Positions 1 to 5,245 of a stretch of 5,365 nt of DNA are shown here, piece by piece. The stretch covers positions 1 through 5,365 of the forward strand of contig JANXXZ010000346.1 of NCBI GenBank assembly GCA_025350385.1. The letters are read 5' to 3'. Source of the stretch: Bacteroidales bacterium. GTDB lineage: Bacteria > Bacteroidota > Bacteroidia > Bacteroidales > UBA4417. The stretch's first letter is position 1. Every line of letters begins with the position of its first letter. The position numbers and the translations under genes are program-made. The notes under the pieces are model-generated. The model saw only the letters and a program-made list of their open reading frames with translations, did not search any database and was not told the origin of the DNA.

Positions 1-1
1 C

Positions 2-280
2 GGAGCTGGTTTACTCATAGGAATACTCTTTATTTTAGTCTTGATTGTTATGATCCGTAAATTGGCTAAAAAAACCAAAACAAAACAAATTGCCCCGCTT
101 CCAGACTATCAGCAACCTGTTCCGGCCAAACCTTCAATTACTTTTCCTGAGGCATCACAGGAAACCATTACTCCCGTAATTCAGCAGACCGCTATTCAAC
201 ATCTGTCCTTTTGTTCTGAGTGTGGCAGTCAGTTAGCTCCAAATGCAAGGTTTTGCAATACTTGTGGAACCAGAGTGTAA
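2..280 (+). CDS. Membrane-anchored zinc-ribbon protein, C-terminal part
   Basis: The frame is open to the left edge, so the true start lies outside the window. A TTG at 41 could be called as a start, but it sits inside a membrane helix and is unlikely. The 92 visible residues begin with one hydrophobic helix (residues 1-18). A basic patch rich in Lys and Arg follows, so the part after the helix probably lies in the cytoplasm. Next is a Pro/Gln/Thr-rich linker (about 30-68), then a C-terminal zinc ribbon with two CxxC pairs (CSEC at 71-74 and CNTC at 85-88). Such short ribbons bind one Zn(II) and are common at the ends of otherwise unrelated small membrane proteins. The function cannot be told from this part. 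The gene ends in TAA and no convincing terminator follows it on the plus strand. Confidence 0.75.
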   Translation, partial: GAGLLIGILFILVLIVMIRKLAKKTKTKQIAPLPDYQQPVPAKPSITFPEASQETITPVIQQTAIQHLSFCSECGSQLAPNARFCNTCGTRV

Positions 281-349
281 TAACTAATTTGATTATCAGG
301 AAGGATAAGCTAGACCATTATTACACCTATTCACCCAATCCAGCGTTTA

Positions 350-615
350 CTATAAACAAAGGAGGGTGCCAGAGGTAACAAATTCCTTTAGCGTATCAGT
401 AAGGTAGAATTTACCTCCTTCTTCTTCTGATACCAGACCTCCTCCTGGACTGTATGATATGTTGTGAAGTATTTATCTTCAACGTTTAGATTGGCATAAT
501 AAAAAATAGGGTAAAGACCATCGGCCTTTGCCCTATCAATGCCACTTGATATTTGAAATGGGTTTTGTTCACGGGTAATTCTTTCATTTTCCGGTGAAAA
601 AATGGTGAAAAAAAA
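350..615 (-). pseudogene. Possible decayed gene of unknown function
   Basis: On the minus strand, a frame of 75 codons is open from 615 down to a TAA at 388-390. It has no ATG, GTG or TTG start, and an in-frame stop lies just upstream at 616-618. Its composition looks like real protein: purine-rich first codon positions, A-rich second positions, and peptides such as GIDRAKADGLYPIFYYANLN. Near 415-425, in a GAA/AAG-rich run, another frame takes over with similarly plausible sequence (GGKFYLTDTLKEFVTSG) and runs to a TAG at 350-352. A run of eight A at 608-615 marks a second place where the frame could have slipped. The simplest reading is a frameshifted, 5'-truncated relic, but a chance open frame in AT-rich DNA is not excluded. 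I do not recognise the family. The hairpin at 506-536 lies inside the frame. Confidence 0.3.
501..536 (-). terminator. Terminator-like hairpin, minus strand
   Basis: The arms 506-516 and 526-536 pair over 11 positions around a 9-base loop. Read on the minus strand, the stem has one A-C mismatch and is followed by six T and then ATTAT, the form of an intrinsic terminator. On the plus strand the mismatch becomes a G-U wobble but no T tract follows. It may stop read-through from the tRNA side. It also lies inside the protein-like minus-strand frame, so one of the two readings may be accidental. Confidence 0.4.
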
Positions 616-674
616 TTACTGTAAACTTTGGGGAAATAGGTTACAACTGTTTTTGGCCGACATCGGAAACCCCA

Positions 675-713
675 GAAAAACAGAAGGATTGAAATAAACT
701 ATTCCAATCCTTC
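675..713 (-). terminator. Intrinsic terminator of the tRNA-Phe gene
   Basis: The arms GAAGGATTG (683-691) and CAATCCTTC (705-713) are perfect complements. The pairing continues inward for about five more A-U or G-U pairs to a three-base loop. On the minus strand the stem is followed by TGTTTTTC. It starts about nine bases beyond the encoded CCA of the tRNA, the expected place for a single-tRNA transcription unit to end. Confidence 0.8.
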
Positions 714-721
714 AACCTTTG

Positions 722-797
<76 letters not shown>

Positions 798-813
798 ATT
801 TTGGCAGGGAGCG

Positions 814-821
814 CAAAGGTA
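814..821 (-). promoter_or_regulatory. -7 element of the tRNA-Phe promoter
   Basis: Minus-strand TACCTTTG matches the Bacteroidota -7 consensus TAnnTTTG. It lies 16 bases before the tRNA 5' end, leaving room for a short leader. The -33 region is only T-rich, without a clear TTG. Confidence 0.6.
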
Positions 822-845
822 TAATAATTTTTGAAAATGAAAAAT

Positions 846-890
846 GAAAAATGCGATTTTTATGACTTGAGAAAAAATATTGCATTTTTC
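846..890. repeat. AT-rich imperfect inverted repeat
   Basis: GAAAAATGC (846-854) is repeated inverted as GCATTTTTC (882-890). Inside it, ATTTTT (856-861) pairs with AAAAAT (873-878). The element sits between the divergent tRNA-Phe and HU promoters. A short tandem of TGAAAAA-like units (about 832-851) runs into the left arm. With this base composition part of the symmetry could be chance; a protein-binding site or a bent-DNA element is possible. Confidence 0.35.
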
Positions 891-923
891 ACGATTAATA
901 GCGTAAAAAAACCAATTGAATTA

Positions 924-952
924 TTGGGAGTTAAAAAAACTTCATATATTTG
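924..952 (+). promoter_or_regulatory. Promoter of the HU operon
   Basis: TATATTTG (945-952) fits the Bacteroidota -7 consensus TAnnTTTG. TTG (924-926), 18 bases upstream, fits the -33 element. Transcription would start about 960, giving a leader of roughly 40 bases before the HU start codon. Confidence 0.7.
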
Positions 953-999
953 CACCCCATTTAAGAAATTTAGTATCAATTCTTTAAACAGATACAAAG

Positions 1000-1284
1000 A
1001 TGACGAAAGCAGAAATCGTTACTGAAATTGCCGGTAAGACAAACATTGAAAAAGTTGCTGTGCAACAAACAGTAGAAGCCTTTATGGATGCCATTAAAGG
1101 TGCTATGGCCAATGGTGAAAACGTTTATCTCAGAGGCTTTGGTAGCTTCGTGGTGAAAAAAAGAGCCGAAAAGACCGGCAGGAACATCTCCAGGAACACC
1201 ACTATTATTATTCCCGCCCACAACATTCCTTCTTTTAAGCCGGCAAAGGTTTTTGTAAATGAAGTGAAGCACAAGGTGAAATAA
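1000..1284 (+). CDS. HU/IHF-family DNA-binding protein
   Basis: A 94-residue histone-like nucleoid protein. These act as dimers that bend and compact DNA in the nucleoid, with little sequence specificity. The N-terminal helices (1-40, starting MTKAEIVTEIAGKTN) form the dimer body. The HU signature GFGSF is at 46-50, and the beta-arm that clasps the minor groove spans about 53-80, ending in the Bacteroidota-typical PAHNIPSFKP. The usual arm-tip RNP motif is replaced by RNISRN (61-66), so the intercalating proline is absent. A basic tail closes the protein. The ATG at 1000 follows an A-rich leader without a Shine-Dalgarno sequence, normal in this phylum, and lies about 40 bases from the predicted transcription start. 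It is the first gene of a short unit with the 29-residue gene 31 bp downstream. The exact subtype (HU or IHF-like) cannot be settled here. Confidence 0.95.
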   Translation: MTKAEIVTEIAGKTNIEKVAVQQTVEAFMDAIKGAMANGENVYLRGFGSFVVKKRAEKTGRNISRNTTIIIPAHNIPSFKPAKVFVNEVKHKVK

Positions 1285-1315
1285 CCCAATAATTTTTTAT
1301 AAAAACAATCAAATC

Positions 1316-1405
1316 ATGCCCAGCGGAAAGAAGAGAAAACGACATAAAATGGCCACGCATAAACGGAAAAAACGTTTACGCAAGAATAGACACAAGAAGA
1401 AATAA
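1316..1405 (+). CDS. 29-residue AURKAIP1/COX24 (mS38-like) basic protein
   Basis: A tiny gene encoding 29 residues, starting MPSGKKRKRHKMATHKRKKR and ending in a further run of Arg, Lys and His. Well over half the residues are Lys, Arg or His, as expected of a protein buried in rRNA. The KRKRHKMATHKRKKRLRK core resembles the COX24/AURKAIP1 C-terminal domain, found in the mitochondrial small-subunit protein mS38 and in small proteins widely annotated in Bacteroidota. A role on the ribosome is inferred from that similarity, not shown here. The ATG has an A-rich leader without a Shine-Dalgarno sequence. The gene lies 31 bp after HU and just before a strong terminator, so the two are probably co-transcribed. 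It is shorter than most gene-calling cutoffs and easily missed. Confidence 0.85.
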   Translation: MPSGKKRKRHKMATHKRKKRLRKNRHKKK

Positions 1406-1424
1406 TTTTCTTATTCCATTTGGC

Positions 1425-1472
1425 AATTTCATCACATGAAATCAGTAATATTTCATGTGATGAAATTTTTTT
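1425..1472 (+). terminator. Strong intrinsic terminator of the HU operon
   Basis: Two perfect 18-base arms (1425-1442 and 1450-1467) enclose a seven-base loop, and the T run extends to 1472. It begins 20 bases after the stop of the 29-residue gene and separates that unit from the RNase gene. Each arm is itself nearly palindromic (TTTCAT, three bases, ATGAAA), so two small hairpins could form instead of the long one. Confidence 0.92.
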
Positions 1473-1528
1473 CGAGTACCTTTACCTACACTTGTGTTCC
1501 GGTAATAATTAACTATAAAGCGTACTCG
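1473..1528 (+). promoter_or_regulatory. Long bulged hairpin upstream of RNase E/G
   Basis: CGAGTACCTTTA (1473-1484) pairs perfectly with 1516-1528, apart from one bulged C at 1521, giving a 12-bp helix around a 31-base loop. The loop holds smaller complements: TTACC/GGTAA, which would compete with the long stem, and ACAC/GTGT. It starts directly after the T tract of the preceding terminator and ends 30 bases before the RNase start codon. If transcribed, it would form a structured leader. E. coli RNase E represses itself through leader hairpins, so an equivalent role is a reasonable guess. A TATATTTA at 1529-1536 could be a weak -7 element; in that case the repeat would lie upstream of the transcript and act as a DNA site. 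Confidence 0.55.
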
Positions 1529-1558
1529 TATATTTATCTGCATTAGCAACTACCAGCT

Positions 1559-3118
1559 GTGGTGAACAAGGAATTAATAATAAACGCAAGCCCATCGGAA
1601 GTTAACATCGCCCTGCTCGAAGAAAAGGTGCTGGTGGAACTTAACAAAGAAAAAACCAACAGCAGTTTTGCCGTTGGTGATGTGTACCTTGGCCGTGTGA
1701 AGAAAATTATGCCCGGCCTCAATGCAGCATTTGTGGATGTCGGCTACGAGAAAGATGCTTTCCTGCATTACCTCGATCTTGGCCCCCAGATCAATTCCTT
1801 ACTTAAATATACTAAACTGGCGCTTGCTGCCAGAGAAGCCCAGCTTACAATGCCCGAGTTTCAAACGGAACCCGATATTGAAAAGTCAGGGAAAATAGCG
1901 CAGGTGCTCACTTCCGGGCAACAGGTACTCGTCCAGATTGCCAAAGAACCCATTTCTACCAAAGGCCCGCGGATCTCATCCGAAATTTCATTTGCGGGAC
2001 GTTACCTTGTTCTGGTTCCATTCTCGAACCGTGTTTCCATTTCACAGAAAATAAAGAGCAGTGAAGAGCGGAACAGGCTCAAGCGGCTTATTATGAGTAT
2101 TCGCCCGAAAAATTACGGTGTAATTATTCGTACCGTTGCCGAAAATAAGAAAGTAGCCGATCTGGATGCCGATTTGAATAACCTGATCCTGAAATGGGAA
2201 TCGGTTTCTCAAAAACTCATCACTGCCAAGGTTCCCCAGAAAATTATCAGCGAACTCGACCGTACATCTGCCATTCTGCGCGATATGCTCAATGAATCGT
2301 TCAACAGTATTCATGTGGACGATCCCGTTGTTTGCGAAGAAGTGAAAAATTATATCCGGATCAATGCTCCCGATAAACTTGATATCGTTAAACTTTTCAA
2401 GGGGAAGATTCCTATTTATGAGCATTTCGGTATTGATAAGCAAATCAAGAACTCATTCGGTAAAATAGTTACCATCAAGAGTGGTGTTTACCTGATTATC
2501 GAGCACACCGAAGCCCTTCATGTCATTGACGTGAACAGCGGACATAAGGTGAACAGCGACAGCAGCCAGGAAGAAAATGCACTGTCAGTAAATCTAGAAG
2601 CAGCCACTGAAGTTGCCCGTCAATTGCGGCTCCGCGATATGGGGGGAATAATTGTAGTGGATTTTATTGATATGCATGAAGGTTCCAACCGTCGTAAGCT
2701 TTATTCAAGGCTTAAGGATGAAATGGATAAAGATCATTCAAAGCACAGCATACTTCCTCCCAGCAAGTTCGGATTGGTTCAGATTACCCGGCAACGGGTC
2801 CGCCCTGAAACCAATGTCCAGATTCTTGAAAAATGTCCTACCTGCGAAGGCACCGGTGAGATAAAACCAAGCATTCTGCTCATTGACGAAATTGAAAACA
2901 ATATCCGTTACCTGCTCCAGGATCAGAACGAAACTTACCTTAAAGTTTGCCTGCATCCATATGCTTACGCTTTCCTTATTCATGGAGGATTGTTCCGTTC
3001 CATTCAATGGAAATGGTATTATAAATATAAAAAGTGGATTACGCTCATGCCGGTGAACTCCTATCACCTGCTCGAATACCATTTCTTTAATAAAACTCAG
3101 GACGAGATCAAAATGTGA
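1559..3118 (+). CDS. Ribonuclease E/G family endoribonuclease
   Basis: A 519-residue single-strand-specific endoribonuclease that acts in rRNA maturation and mRNA decay, cutting AU-rich sites with preference for 5'-monophosphate ends. An S1 RNA-binding domain spans about 38-157 (GDVYLGRVKKIMPGLNAAFV at 40-59), with an internal insertion. GVIIRT (187-192) matches the 5'-sensor Arg-Thr of E. coli RNase E. The catalytic core holds the two metal-binding aspartates, in HVIDVNSG (D324, with N326) and IIVVDFIDM (D368), joined by NLEAATEVARQLRLRDMGG. CPTC (426-429) is the Zn-link used for oligomerisation. There is no long scaffold tail, so it resembles RNase G, as is usual in Bacteroidota. Two GTG codons stand in tandem (1559 and 1562) and either could be the start; the second gives MNKELIINASPSEV. 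The leader contains a long hairpin. Confidence 0.96.
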   Translation: MVNKELIINASPSEVNIALLEEKVLVELNKEKTNSSFAVGDVYLGRVKKIMPGLNAAFVDVGYEKDAFLHYLDLGPQINSLLKYTKLALAAREAQLTMPEFQTEPDIEKSGKIAQVLTSGQQVLVQIAKEPISTKGPRISSEISFAGRYLVLVPFSNRVSISQKIKSSEERNRLKRLIMSIRPKNYGVIIRTVAENKKVADLDADLNNLILKWESVSQKLITAKVPQKIISELDRTSAILRDMLNESFNSIHVDDPVVCEEVKNYIRINAPDKLDIVKLFKGKIPIYEHFGIDKQIKNSFGKIVTIKSGVYLIIEHTEALHVIDVNSGHKVNSDSSQEENALSVNLEAATEVARQLRLRDMGGIIVVDFIDMHEGSNRRKLYSRLKDEMDKDHSKHSILPPSKFGLVQITRQRVRPETNVQILEKCPTCEGTGEIKPSILLIDEIENNIRYLLQDQNETYLKVCLHPYAYAFLIHGGLFRSIQWKWYYKYKKWITLMPVNSYHLLEYHFFNKTQDEIKM

Positions 3119-3130
3119 TCCCATCACGTT
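3112..3130. terminator. Weak hairpin between convergent genes
   Basis: AATGTGAT (3112-3119) and ATCACGTT (3123-3130) form an eight-pair stem, with one G-U pair, around a CCC loop. It overlaps the TGA stop of the RNase gene (3116-3118). No T tract follows on the plus strand; on the minus strand, four T span the stem base. It is the only terminator-like structure in the 39-bp gap between the converging RNase and kinase genes, and may serve either or neither. Confidence 0.35.
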
Positions 3131-3157
3131 CGTATAAAAAGCAAAGAATCCTCAGGT

Positions 3158-3799
3158 CTACTTCTTCGCTTCAGCAACTTCGTATTCCATAGTAATCAAA
3201 ATATCAGCCAACGGCCTGAGCGACTGAACCATCTTATGTTCCTGCTCAAGTACAGCCATCCGGTAATCATTCTGTGGCTCCTTGCCTCGCACCAGCTGTG
3301 CCTTTTTAGTTTCGTGATAAGTGAGTTCAATGAATATTCTCAGATCAACACCCGCTGTCTTAATTGCATAAAGTCCATCCACCACCAGCATATCCACGGT
3401 TGAGTAATCGGTAGTAAGCTGATCAACCTGCTCTGTCACGAGGTCAACACATGGCCCTGTAGAAATTTCACCTTCCCTGAACTCCATGATATTCCGGTAA
3501 ATGGTATCCCAATCATATTCACCCAAACCAACCACCTTCTCAATTCCCTGTTCTTTGCGCCATTCGGTCCGTTTAAGGGGAAGGATGCGGTAGTAATTAT
3601 CGATATGCAAGGGTTTGGCAAAAATGCCATACTTGCGCAACTCTTTGGCAATTACATGAGCCAGCTCCGATTTCCCCGAACCCGATTCGCCCGAAATTCC
3701 AATAATCATTTTGGCCTTGCGGTTTGCCAGTATCTTTTCAACCAGGATGGCCCCGGCTTTCAGGTGTTTCTCGGTGATTAATAATACGTCTCCTAACAT
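3158..3799 (-). CDS. Uridine-kinase-like P-loop kinase
   Basis: A 213-residue cytoplasmic P-loop NTPase of the uridine kinase/phosphoribulokinase group. After a ~30-residue N-terminal extension comes the Walker A motif GESGSGKS (37-44). HIDNYY (65-70) corresponds to the DxYY substrate-side motif of uridine kinases. EYDWDTI (94-100) matches the YDWD-type motif of this subgroup, DMLVVDGLYA (136-145) the Walker B-like strand, and VRGKEPQNDYR (170-180) the lid region. Canonical uridine kinases transfer ATP phosphate to uridine or cytidine in pyrimidine salvage. This one differs in the lid and substrate region, so the substrate could be something else. It lies 30 bp downstream of the GH65 gene on the same strand, probably in the same operon, which hints at a sugar-related role. 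The ATG at 3797-3799 has no Shine-Dalgarno sequence, as usual here. Confidence 0.8.
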   Translation of the reverse strand: MLGDVLLITEKHLKAGAILVEKILANRKAKMIIGISGESGSGKSELAHVIAKELRKYGIFAKPLHIDNYYRILPLKRTEWRKEQGIEKVVGLGEYDWDTIYRNIMEFREGEISTGPCVDLVTEQVDQLTTDYSTVDMLVVDGLYAIKTAGVDLRIFIELTYHETKKAQLVRGKEPQNDYRMAVLEQEHKMVQSLRPLADILITMEYEVAEAKK

Positions 3800-3829
3800 T
3801 TGAAATAATTTTAAGTGTTCTGCAACTTT

Positions 3830-5239
3830 TCAATTTATTTCTTTTTCGATTTCGGCTTCCAGTTGTACTTCCTTCCCGAATATTTCTACAATACATTTAT
3901 TGTCAGCAAGGACCTTCACTCTGCTATTACTTATCTGGAACCAATAATGTACCCCTTTGAAATTCAGCCCGAATTCAATCATCTTCCATAAAGAGGGTAA
4001 GGCAGGATTAATCTTAAGAATGGATCCGTTGTAATTGACCCCTGCATAGGTTGTTAAAGCTATCAGCACCGTGCCGGCCATAACCCCGGCATGAATTCCT
4101 TCACCGGTTGTTCCGCCCTGTATATCGTTAAAGTCGCTGGCAAGCGCTTCGGAATATAATTGCCAGCTCAGATCCTTGTTTCCTGCCAGCATGGCCAGTT
4201 TTGAATGAACTACCCTGCTGAGGGTTGATCCATGTGAAGTTCGCTGCAGATAATAATCGAGGTTACGCTGGAGGTAATCGGCAGGCAATGAATAACCAAG
4301 GTGCTGTAAAATAGTGTCAATTTCCGACTTGTCAAGGTTATAAAAAGCCATGAGCATATCGGCCTGCTTGGCAACCTTAAATTCATCGGGTGAAAGATTC
4401 TCGGATTTCAGTATCCGGTCCATCCGGTAAATATTGGTGTATTTTTTCCTGTAATAGTCCCAATCAAGTTCTATCAGATCAAAATAACCATCGTACTGAG
4501 CAATAATGCCTTCCTTGTTGATGCATAGGTTGAGTTTTTTTGCAATATCATTCCAGAGAGCAAGTTCATCATCGGTCAGGCAGATCTTTTCTTTCACTTT
4601 GCGTGTAGTTTCAGGGCCGATAGCAGTAAGTATGTCGGTGGCTTTACCGAACGCCCATGAAACCATAATATTGATATAAGCATTGTCCTTCAGTCCACCT
4701 TCTGATGCATCCGGATATTGCTCGTGAAATTCATCCGGGCCCATTACCTTGTTAATGGAGTATCGGCCGGTAGCTTCATTGAGCTTTGATTTGCTTGCCC
4801 AGAAACGGCAGATTTCAAGGAACATTTCGGCACCATAATCCTGTAAAAACCTGATATCGGATGTTGTGTTATAGTATTGCCACACATTAAATGCAATGGC
4901 CAGGGAAACATGACGTTGCAGCGAACTGTGATCAGGATCCCATTTGCCTGAGAGTGGATTCAGGTGAATTGACTGTGTTTCTTCCCTGCCATCGGAACCG
5001 CTTTGCCAGGGGAACATGGCACCCATGTATCCATATTCCTTAGCATATTCGCGGGCTTTATCCAGACGGCTGTAGCGATACATCAGCATTGCACGGGCAG
5101 TTTCGGCCATTTGCAGATTGTAAAAGGGTAATATGAACAATTCGTCCCAGAAGATATGGCCTCTGTAAGCTTCTCCATGCAACCCGCGGGCGGTAATACT
5201 GGCATCAATGTCGCGGTTGTGAGGCGATATGGAAACCAT
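3830..5239 (-). CDS. Glycoside hydrolase family 65 enzyme, N-terminally truncated
   Basis: GH65 enzymes (maltose, trehalose or kojibiose phosphorylases, and some hydrolases) split alpha-glucosidic disaccharides with inversion, the phosphorylases releasing beta-glucose 1-phosphate. The 469 residues cover most of the (alpha/alpha)6 catalytic barrel and the C-terminal beta domain. Landmarks are HGEAYRGHIFWDE (21-33), FPWQSGSDGREE (76-87), GPDEFHE (167-173, with E170 the expected general acid), KQAD (291-294), the phosphate-loop motif SHGSTLS (335-341) and GGTTGEGIH (375-383). Family members usually have 750 or more residues, so the N-terminal domain is missing. The ATG at 5237-5239 is an internal methionine: the two codons before it (CAC CTC, 5240-5245) continue the familiar HLMVSISPHN sequence, and beyond them the DNA is foreign. 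The glucosidic linkage acted on cannot be deduced. The kinase gene follows 30 bp downstream. Confidence 0.92.
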   Translation of the reverse strand: MVSISPHNRDIDASITARGLHGEAYRGHIFWDELFILPFYNLQMAETARAMLMYRYSRLDKAREYAKEYGYMGAMFPWQSGSDGREETQSIHLNPLSGKWDPDHSSLQRHVSLAIAFNVWQYYNTTSDIRFLQDYGAEMFLEICRFWASKSKLNEATGRYSINKVMGPDEFHEQYPDASEGGLKDNAYINIMVSWAFGKATDILTAIGPETTRKVKEKICLTDDELALWNDIAKKLNLCINKEGIIAQYDGYFDLIELDWDYYRKKYTNIYRMDRILKSENLSPDEFKVAKQADMLMAFYNLDKSEIDTILQHLGYSLPADYLQRNLDYYLQRTSHGSTLSRVVHSKLAMLAGNKDLSWQLYSEALASDFNDIQGGTTGEGIHAGVMAGTVLIALTTYAGVNYNGSILKINPALPSLWKMIEFGLNFKGVHYWFQISNSRVKVLADNKCIVEIFGKEVQLEAEIEKEIN

Positions 5240-5245
5240 GAGGTG

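Larger units (their letters stand above)
281..682. other. Gene-free stretch with hairpins and a possible gene relic
   Basis: About 400 bases with no intact gene on either strand. It holds a start-less minus-strand open frame (350-615, listed separately) and a terminator-like hairpin (506-536, listed separately). It also has a 7-bp inverted repeat, GTATCAG (393-399) with CTGATAC (427-433), enclosing a smaller AGGTA/TACCT repeat (402-406 and 412-416). A direct repeat of GGTGAAAAAA occurs at 593-602 and 604-613, the second copy ending in a run of eight A. I recognise no riboswitch, attachment site or insertion-sequence end. Confidence 0.5.

Noticed and set aside
393..433. Inverted repeat GTATCAG/CTGATAC considered as a riboswitch or insertion-sequence end
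   Set aside because: There is no known riboswitch core, no flanking target duplication and no transposase nearby; the repeat is short and lies in the suspected gene relic.
832..851. TGAAAAA-like units considered as a CRISPR or satellite repeat
   Set aside because: There are only about three units of seven bases with no spacers; this is ordinary slippage in AT-rich DNA.
831..1025. Plus-strand open frame of 64 codons before HU
   Set aside because: It covers the promoter and leader of HU and overlaps the HU start; the start is TTG and the sequence is low-complexity.
976..1272. Minus-strand open frame of 98 codons opposite HU
   Set aside because: It is the complement of the HU coding sequence, which is unmistakable on the plus strand.
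2042..2443. Minus-strand open frame of 133 codons inside the RNase gene
   Set aside because: It is a shadow of a clear RNase E/G coding sequence; its composition is that of antisense coding DNA and it has no recognisable motif.
2738..3127. Minus-strand open frame of 129 codons at the end of the RNase gene
   Set aside because: It is antisense to conserved RNase E/G sequence including the Zn-link, with no domain of its own.
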